From positions 124,001 through 188,000 of the forward strand of contig NZ_JADHDT010000006.1 of NCBI RefSeq assembly GCF_016820445.1: a stretch of DNA of 64,000 nucleotides, in the 5' to 3' direction. This document shows positions 59,471 to 64,000 of this stretch, in pieces. The translations under genes were made by a program, and so were the position numbers. The stretch comes from Sphingomonas beigongshangi (GTDB lineage Bacteria > Pseudomonadota > Alphaproteobacteria > Sphingomonadales > Sphingomonadaceae). Position 1 is the first letter of the stretch; each line of letters starts with the position of its first letter. The notes beneath the pieces were generated by a model, which was not told the origin of the DNA, did not search any database, and saw only the letters and a program-made list of their open reading frames with translations.

Positions 59471-59644
59471 ATGATCGGATTGTCGGTGGCGGTTGGCCGC
59501 TTCGTGGAGGCGCTGTTCTGGGCGATCCTGCGCGTTGCGGGCGTGGTGAGCGTGGCGGTGGTCGCCGTCGCGGCCGCGGCGCTGCTTGCCTTCTTCCTCG
59601 CCCGCAAGCTCTGGGCCCGACAGGCCCGCCGGAGACGCCTGTGA
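59471..59644 (+). CDS. 57-aa membrane peptide upstream of rsmE
   Basis: The ORF MIGLSVAVGRFVEALFWAIL, then RVAGVVSVAVVAVAAAALLA and FFLARKLWARQARRRRL has one or two hydrophobic segments (about 3-20 and 23-43) and a strongly basic C-terminus. The stop TGA overlaps the rsmE GTG start (GTGA), so the two are coupled. No Shine-Dalgarno site is obvious. The gene call rests on its coding-like composition and the tight overlap. Its position upstream of rsmE gives no functional clue. Confidence 0.55.
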   Translation: MIGLSVAVGRFVEALFWAILRVAGVVSVAVVAVAAAALLAFFLARKLWARQARRRRL

Positions 59645-60393
59645 CCGCCACCCCCGCCTGGCCGCCGCAATCGACGCCGCGGCTGTTCGTCGAGACCCCC
59701 TTGGCCGCGGGCATGCTGCGCATCGATGGCGCCCCCGCCCATTACCTGGTCTCCGTGATGCGCTTCGCCCCCGGCGATCCGGTCAAGCTGTTCGATGACG
59801 CCACCGGCGAATGGCTGGCGGTCGCGCGCGACGTCGGACGGCGCGACCTGACCGTCGAGGTCGTGGAATGCCTGCGCCCACGCGAGCCGGTGCCCGATCT
59901 GTGGCTCGTCGCCGCCCCGCTGAAGAAGGGGCGGGTCGACTGGCTGGCGGAAAAGGCGTGCGAGCTCGGCGTCGATCGCCTCGTTCCCGTCCTCACCAGC
60001 CGCACCGTTGTCGACAAGCTGAAGCTCGACCGCCTGCGCGCGCACATGATCGAGGCGGCGGAGCAATGCGCGCGCACGGCGCTTCCCTCGCTCGTCGAGC
60101 CGGTCAAGCTTGCCGCTTTGCTGCGCGACTGGCCGCAAGAGCGCGCCTTGTTCTTCGCGGACGAGACGGGCGGCGAGCCCGCCTTCGAAGCCATGCGCGC
60201 GCGGCGTGGCCCGGCGGCGATCCTGATCGGCCCGGAAGGCGGCTTCACCGAAGAGGAGCGTGCCGCGATCCGCGCGCATCCCGCCGCGGTCGGCGTCGGG
60301 CTGGGGCCGCGGATCCTGCGCGCCGACACGGCCGCCGCCGCGGCCATATCGGTGTGGATGGCGGCCGCCGGGGACTGGTCCGAAGCGGGCTAA
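59641..60393 (+). CDS. rsmE: 16S rRNA (uracil1498-N3)-methyltransferase
   Basis: The 250-aa SPOUT enzyme methylates U1498 in 16S rRNA. It starts with GTG 59641 (MTATPAWPPQSTPRLFVETP). The PUA-like N-terminus (about 15-75) has HYLVSVMRFAPGDPVKLFDD, then the catalytic domain has AAPLKKGRVDWLAEKACELG, TVVDKLKLDRLRAHMIEAAEQC and the knot loop LIGPEGGFTEEERAAI (GPEGGF), with LGPRILRADTAAAAAISVW. Length is normal. It is 45 bases upstream of gshA on the same strand, and the two may be cotranscribed. Confidence 0.94.
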   Translation: MTATPAWPPQSTPRLFVETPLAAGMLRIDGAPAHYLVSVMRFAPGDPVKLFDDATGEWLAVARDVGRRDLTVEVVECLRPREPVPDLWLVAAPLKKGRVDWLAEKACELGVDRLVPVLTSRTVVDKLKLDRLRAHMIEAAEQCARTALPSLVEPVKLAALLRDWPQERALFFADETGGEPAFEAMRARRGPAAILIGPEGGFTEEERAAIRAHPAAVGVGLGPRILRADTAAAAAISVWMAAAGDWSEAG

Positions 60394-60438
60394 CTTGATC
60401 ACTGGCGCCCCTGTTCATCCCCGCGTAAGGCGCGGATC

Positions 60439-61812
60439 ATGACGACCAAGACCGCCACGATGAAGGACTCGCCGATCATCGAGTCGCGCGACCAGTTGAT
60501 CGCCAGCTTCGCGCGCGGCGAAAAGCCCGCGGAGCGCTGGCGGATCGGCACCGAGCACGAGAAGTTCGTCTACCGCACCGCGGATCATCGCGCGCCCGCC
60601 TGGGACGAGGCCGGCGGCATCCGCGACCTGCTGGTCGACCTGCAGCGCCACGGCTGGCAACCGGTCGAGGAGAACGGCAACCTCATCGCACTGACCGGGA
60701 CCGACGGCAGCGTCAGCCTGGAGCCGGCGGGACAGTTCGAGCTGTCGGGCGCCCCGCTCGAAAATCTGCACCAGACCTGTGCGGAGACGGGCCGTCACCT
60801 GCGCCAGGTGAAGGAGGCGGGCGAACGGCTGGGCCTCGGCTTCCTCGGCCTCGGCATGTGGCCGGACAAGGCGCGCGCGGAACTGCCGATCATGCCCAAG
60901 GGTCGCTATGCGATCATGCTGCGTCACATGCCGCGGGTCGGCACCATGGGGCTCGACATGATGCTGCGCACCTGCACGATCCAGGTGAACCTGGACTATG
61001 CCTCGGAAGCGGACATGGCGAAGAAGTTTCGCGTCGGACTCGCGCTGCAGCCGCTCGCGACCGCGCTGTTCGCCAATTCGCCGTTCACGGAGGGCAAGCC
61101 CAATGGCTTCCTCTCCTACCGCAGCCACATCTGGTCTGATACCGATCCGGCGCGCACGGGCATGCTGCCCTTCGTGTTCGAGGACGGCTTCGGCTACGAG
61201 CGCTATGCCGATTACATGCTCGATGTGCCGATGTACTTCGTCTATCGCGACGGCCGGTACATCGACGCGGCGGGCCTCTCGTTCCGCGACTTCCTGAAGG
61301 GCGAACTCAGCGTGCTGCCCGGCGAGAAGCCGACGCTGGACGACTGGAACGACCATCTGTCCACCGCCTTCCCGGAAGTGCGGCTCAAGACCTTCCTGGA
61401 GATGCGCGGCGCCGACGGCGGTCCGTGGAACAGGATCTGCGCCCTGCCCGCCTTCTGGGTCGGCCTGCTCTATGACGGTGGCGCGCTCGATGCGGCGTGG
61501 GACCTCGTCAAGGACTGGGACATCGTCGATCGCCAGGCGCTTCGCGACGCCGTTCCGAAGCTCGGCCTCGACGCGCCGCTGCCGGGCGGTGGCCGCCTCG
61601 CCGATATCGCGGGCCAGGTGCTGGACATCGCCCACGCGGGCCTTTCGGCGCGCGCGCGGACCAATGCCGCCGGCGACGACGAGACCGGCTTCCTCGATCC
61701 GCTTCGTGAAGTGGTTCGCAGCGGCAAGGTCCCGGCGCAGCGGCTGCTCGACGCCTATAGTGGCGACTGGCAGGGCGACATCAGCCGCGTCTATGCAGAG
61801 GCGAGCTTCTAA
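60439..61812 (+). CDS. gshA: Glutamate--cysteine ligase
   Basis: The 457-aa enzyme makes gamma-glutamylcysteine, the first step of glutathione synthesis. It is the plant/alphaproteobacterial class: RIGTEHEKFVYRTADHRAPA, the active-site loop SLEPAGQFELSGAPLENLHQ, MPRVGTMGLDMMLRTCTIQV, and LANSPFTEGKPNGFLSYRSHIW-type motif (FANSPFTEGKPNGFLSYRSH). It begins MTTKTATMKDSPIIESRDQL. Length matches this class. It ends 200 bases before the convergent methyltransferase gene; the interval holds no gene or terminator that I recognise. Confidence 0.94.
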   Translation: MTTKTATMKDSPIIESRDQLIASFARGEKPAERWRIGTEHEKFVYRTADHRAPAWDEAGGIRDLLVDLQRHGWQPVEENGNLIALTGTDGSVSLEPAGQFELSGAPLENLHQTCAETGRHLRQVKEAGERLGLGFLGLGMWPDKARAELPIMPKGRYAIMLRHMPRVGTMGLDMMLRTCTIQVNLDYASEADMAKKFRVGLALQPLATALFANSPFTEGKPNGFLSYRSHIWSDTDPARTGMLPFVFEDGFGYERYADYMLDVPMYFVYRDGRYIDAAGLSFRDFLKGELSVLPGEKPTLDDWNDHLSTAFPEVRLKTFLEMRGADGGPWNRICALPAFWVGLLYDGGALDAAWDLVKDWDIVDRQALRDAVPKLGLDAPLPGGGRLADIAGQVLDIAHAGLSARARTNAAGDDETGFLDPLREVVRSGKVPAQRLLDAYSGDWQGDISRVYAEASF

Positions 61813-62011
61813 ACTGGCTTTTGGGCCGGGATTATGCTATAAGAGTTCACGCTCTTTGTAATCGTTGGGAATTCTTCGAAGCGGCGTTGCGAACGCTTTC
61901 TGATTACCCTGCTAACCTGTGCGACTTTTGTGACCTTTCGCGCGGAACGATGGCGGCTGCCCGCAAAACCTTGGCGATGCCTGGGCCCGACGCCCACCGG
62001 GCGCCTCGTTT

Positions 62012-63277
62012 CTACCGGCCCGTCAGCCAGCGGAAGAACCGGGGCACGACGCCGTACCGCGTCATCCAGGCGCTATAGGCCTGATACTCTGGGTCCATGC
62101 CCAGATGCCGCTCCTCGGTCTTCGCGCGCCAGTAGTAGATGCCGCTGACCACGGCCATCAGCAGCGTGGCGCGGACGGCATCGACGATCCCGCCGGTCGA
62201 CAGGATCGGCAGGGTCGAGGCCCACCAGAACAGATTCTTCGACAGATAGGCCGGATGGCGTGACAGGGCATAGGGGCCGTGCGTCAGGATGCCGCGGTTG
62301 GTCAGGTTGGAAAAGCGCAGGCCGAACGCCACCGTCGCCCAGGCGTAGATGGCGGTGAGCAGCACCAGCAGCCCGCCCCAGCCGGCGAGCAGCCACGGAT
62401 GCCACTGGAACCAGACGGTCCATTCCTGCGTGCCGGGATGATAGTCGAACGGGCCGCCCGTCTCCATCAGGATGAAGGGCGGGTAGCACATCAGGGCGGC
62501 GGTCCAGCCGGCGGCGAACGGATTGGCGCTGCGGATATGCGAATCGAGCGGACGCAGCGTCAGGACATAGCCGACCGTCGCGGTCATCACGTCGACCACG
62601 AACATCAGCGCGATCAGCCACTGCCCGAGCGCGGCGGGATCGTGGAGCGCGGCTCTCAGGTCGGTACGGATCAGCGCGCCATAGCCGCCCGGCACGATGG
62701 CGAGCATGAACGCCAGGAAGAAGCCCTTGACCGCCCAGGCGCGCAGATGGCCCTGGATGGCGGCTGCCTCCCACCCGGCCTGACCGGTCAGCCAGGCACC
62801 GAAATGCCATGCACCGTCCCGTGGCTCGACGAGGCGGCGGTCCAGCCAGAAGACGTAGGGCAGCGCGAGCAGCGCCACGACCGGCACGCTCCACGTCAGG
62901 CACCACATGGCAAAGGCGAAATTGCCCTGCCAGTAGAACCGCCCGGTGAAGTAGATGAGCGCGATCGCGCCCCAGGTCGCGAACAGCCCGGCGATCTTGG
63001 TCAGGCTGACGTCGACGGCTTCGCGACCGCGGCGGCGCAGGGTCCAGTCGATGCCGGTGCTCGCCCGTCGATGCACTTTGTCGACGGCGAGCGACCAGCC
63101 GATCATCGGCACGGCGGTCCAGGCGAGCGCGACGAGCGCGGCATAGGGTCCGTCCATCCCGACATGCCCGGCGATCACGAGCCAGGCGATCAGCCCGATC
63201 ACCCCCGCGACCCCGACGCCGGTGCTGACGGCCGACGGGGGGCGCGCAGGTGCGGATGGCTGCATGGCTTCGGACAT
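62012..63277 (-). CDS. ICMT-like membrane methyltransferase family protein
   Basis: The 421-aa polytopic protein starts at ATG 63277 (MSEAMQPSAPARPPSAVSTG). About nine to ten membrane segments are seen. The C-terminal part has NRGILTHGPYALSRHPAYLS and ATLLMAVVSGIYYWRAKTEERHLGMDPEYQAYSAWMTRYG, the isoprenylcysteine-carboxyl-methyltransferase/PEMT signature (GPY..SRHP.Y and E.H). It uses SAM; the substrate may be a lipid or an isoprenoid. The N-terminal half (about 1-270) is unusual and longer than minimal ICMT proteins, so the whole may have an additional domain. Confidence 0.85.
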   Translation of the reverse strand: MSEAMQPSAPARPPSAVSTGVGVAGVIGLIAWLVIAGHVGMDGPYAALVALAWTAVPMIGWSLAVDKVHRRASTGIDWTLRRRGREAVDVSLTKIAGLFATWGAIALIYFTGRFYWQGNFAFAMWCLTWSVPVVALLALPYVFWLDRRLVEPRDGAWHFGAWLTGQAGWEAAAIQGHLRAWAVKGFFLAFMLAIVPGGYGALIRTDLRAALHDPAALGQWLIALMFVVDVMTATVGYVLTLRPLDSHIRSANPFAAGWTAALMCYPPFILMETGGPFDYHPGTQEWTVWFQWHPWLLAGWGGLLVLLTAIYAWATVAFGLRFSNLTNRGILTHGPYALSRHPAYLSKNLFWWASTLPILSTGGIVDAVRATLLMAVVSGIYYWRAKTEERHLGMDPEYQAYSAWMTRYGVVPRFFRWLTGR

Positions 63278-63388
63278 GCGGCCATCTAACCGCGCAGTGG
63301 TAAGCAAGCGGTGAACCATGGCTGGACGCTTGCATCGTGCGGCTCAGCCGCTAGAACGGCGCTCCACCGACGGTGGTCGATGCCGCGG

Positions 63389-63462
63389 GCGGGTATAGCA
63401 CAATGGTAGTGCAGCAGCCTTCCAAGCTGAATACACGGGTTCGATTCCCGTTACCCGCTCCA
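63389..63462 (+). tRNA. tRNA-Gly (anticodon UCC)
   Basis: The 74-base gene has an acceptor stem GCGGGTA/TACCCGC, a D-stem region with ATGGTAG, an anticodon loop CTTCCAA with TCC at its centre, a T-arm CGGGTTCGATTCCCG, and an encoded CCA end. It reads GGA and GGG codons. The gene stands alone. Confidence 0.97.
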
Positions 63463-63553
63463 CGTCCGCTCCACTGACGATCGCCGAAGGGTCGGTCAGT
63501 TGGCGACAGCCGCCACGCCTGGAACCCTGCCAACGCCGACGCGCCCGGTCGCG

Positions 63554-63597
63554 AAAAAAGGCCCGCTCCCGGCGGTGGAGCGCCGGTCGCGGGCCTT
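63554..63597 (-). terminator. Rho-independent terminator of the DUF4142 gene
   Basis: On the minus strand AAGGCCCGC and GCGGGCCTT, with an inner GC-rich pairing, are followed by TTTTTT. It begins about 27 bases after the stop at 63624. Confidence 0.9.
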
Positions 63598-63623
63598 GCT
63601 GCGCCTTTGCGCGTAGCTGGTGC

Positions 63624-64000
63624 CTACATCGACTGAAGCGCGGTCAGATGCGTCTGCACGACCGGCGCGATCTCGCCGGCGACCGCCTTCAGTGCCGGTA
63701 CGCTGCCGTGCGCGGCATAACCCTGGTGCAGCGCCAGCGCCTGCTGGTGCGCCGCCTTTTGCTGCGTAACGTAGAGCCGATCGCGCGCCTCGCCCTTGGC
63801 GCCGCGCAACGCCGCGACGTTGCGTGTCCCCACCGCATCCAGATGGGGCGGTGGCACGGTGATACCGGCCCGCTGCGTCGCCGCCTTCACCTTCGCGGTG
63901 CTGTTGGTGTGGTCGCGGATCATCATGTTGGCGAAGTCGCGCAGCTTCGCGTTGTGCGTTGTCTGCAGCAGCAGGCGGCTCGACTGGAGCTCATATTGAT
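63624..64000 (-). CDS. DUF4142 family protein, C-terminal part
   Basis: The visible 125 codons end a gene that starts beyond the window. The frame runs to the right edge: YELQSSRLLLQTTHNAKLRD, then FANMMIRDHTNSTAKVKAAT (the DUF4142 pattern Y.I.SS..A......FA..MI.DHT..T) and ends VVQTHLTALQSM. DUF4142 proteins are small periplasmic helical proteins of unknown function, typically with a signal peptide that is missing here. A terminator follows. Length and N-terminus cannot be judged. Confidence 0.88.
   Translation of the reverse strand, partial: QYELQSSRLLLQTTHNAKLRDFANMMIRDHTNSTAKVKAATQRAGITVPPPHLDAVGTRNVAALRGAKGEARDRLYVTQQKAAHQQALALHQGYAAHGSVPALKAVAGEIAPVVQTHLTALQSM

Noticed and set aside
61821..62078. 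85-codon plus-strand frame after gshA
   Set aside because: No Shine-Dalgarno site, no recognised motif, and it runs into the opposing methyltransferase gene.

Overview
This is GC-rich alphaproteobacterial chromosome, most likely from a Sphingomonas-type organism. The evidence is a PhyR/NepR/EcfG general stress response (GSR) locus with a PhyP-like sensor protein, a meso-DAP division and cell-wall (dcw) cluster, an NDUFA12-type complex I accessory protein, and dense operons linked by 1-4 base ATGA/GTGA overlaps. I see no prophage, insertion sequence, CRISPR array or rRNA. One tRNA-Gly is present. The left edge cuts rplY (bL25) and the right edge cuts a DUF4142 gene.

Layout. 1-8.5 kb: rplY end, pth, a 2OG-Fe(II) oxygenase-like gene, a small membrane protein, an HNH protein, an outer-membrane beta-barrel, a very acidic protein, a Bcr/CflA-type MFS exporter, a lipoprotein, a peroxiredoxin and glnE. 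8.5-13.2 kb: the GSR island, holding a second NepR-like ORF, ecfG, a 45-aa membrane peptide, phyR, nepR (TTG start), a PhyP-like histidine-kinase homologue, a candidate EcfG-driven small RNA with two C-rich loops, and an entericidin-type lipoprotein. 13.3-24.5 kb: tatCBA, scpBA, nagZ, a five-gene cassette of small ORFs that includes an MbcA/ParS/Xre-antitoxin-like protein, a SPOR protein, argS, and a DUF1501/DUF1800 pair. 24.6-28 kb: dgt and a large TPR/SPOR protein.

28.1-47 kb is the complete dcw cluster on the minus strand: mraZ-rsmH-ftsL-ftsI-murE-murF-mraY-murD-ftsW-murG-murC-(66-aa ORF)-murB-ddl-ftsQ-ftsA-ftsZ. It covers UDP-MurNAc-pentapeptide synthesis, lipid I/II formation and the core divisome. 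A palindromic REP-type element sits between murB and ddl. 47-64 kb: cysK, a ParA-type ATPase, aat, a DUF2155/NDUFA12 pair, NUDIX, DUF192, a two-domain cold-shock protein, recX, a fatty acyl-AMP ligase, a GGDEF-EAL protein, ubiA, rsmE, gshA, an ICMT-like membrane methyltransferase, tRNA-Gly(UCC) and DUF4142.

The strongest unexplained signals are in the GSR island. A perfect GGAAC-N16-CGTT promoter lies just ahead of a short two-hairpin element with C7 and C8 loops. A nearly palindromic pair of EcfG-type promoters lies between phyR and nepR. There is a second, shortened NepR homologue, and the kinase homologue has no recognisable ATP-binding boxes. Outside it, the coupled small-ORF cassette splitting the argS/SPOR/nagZ/scp/tat block and the REP element at the ddl start deserve attention. 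Functions are read from translated sequence and motif recall only; no database search was run.
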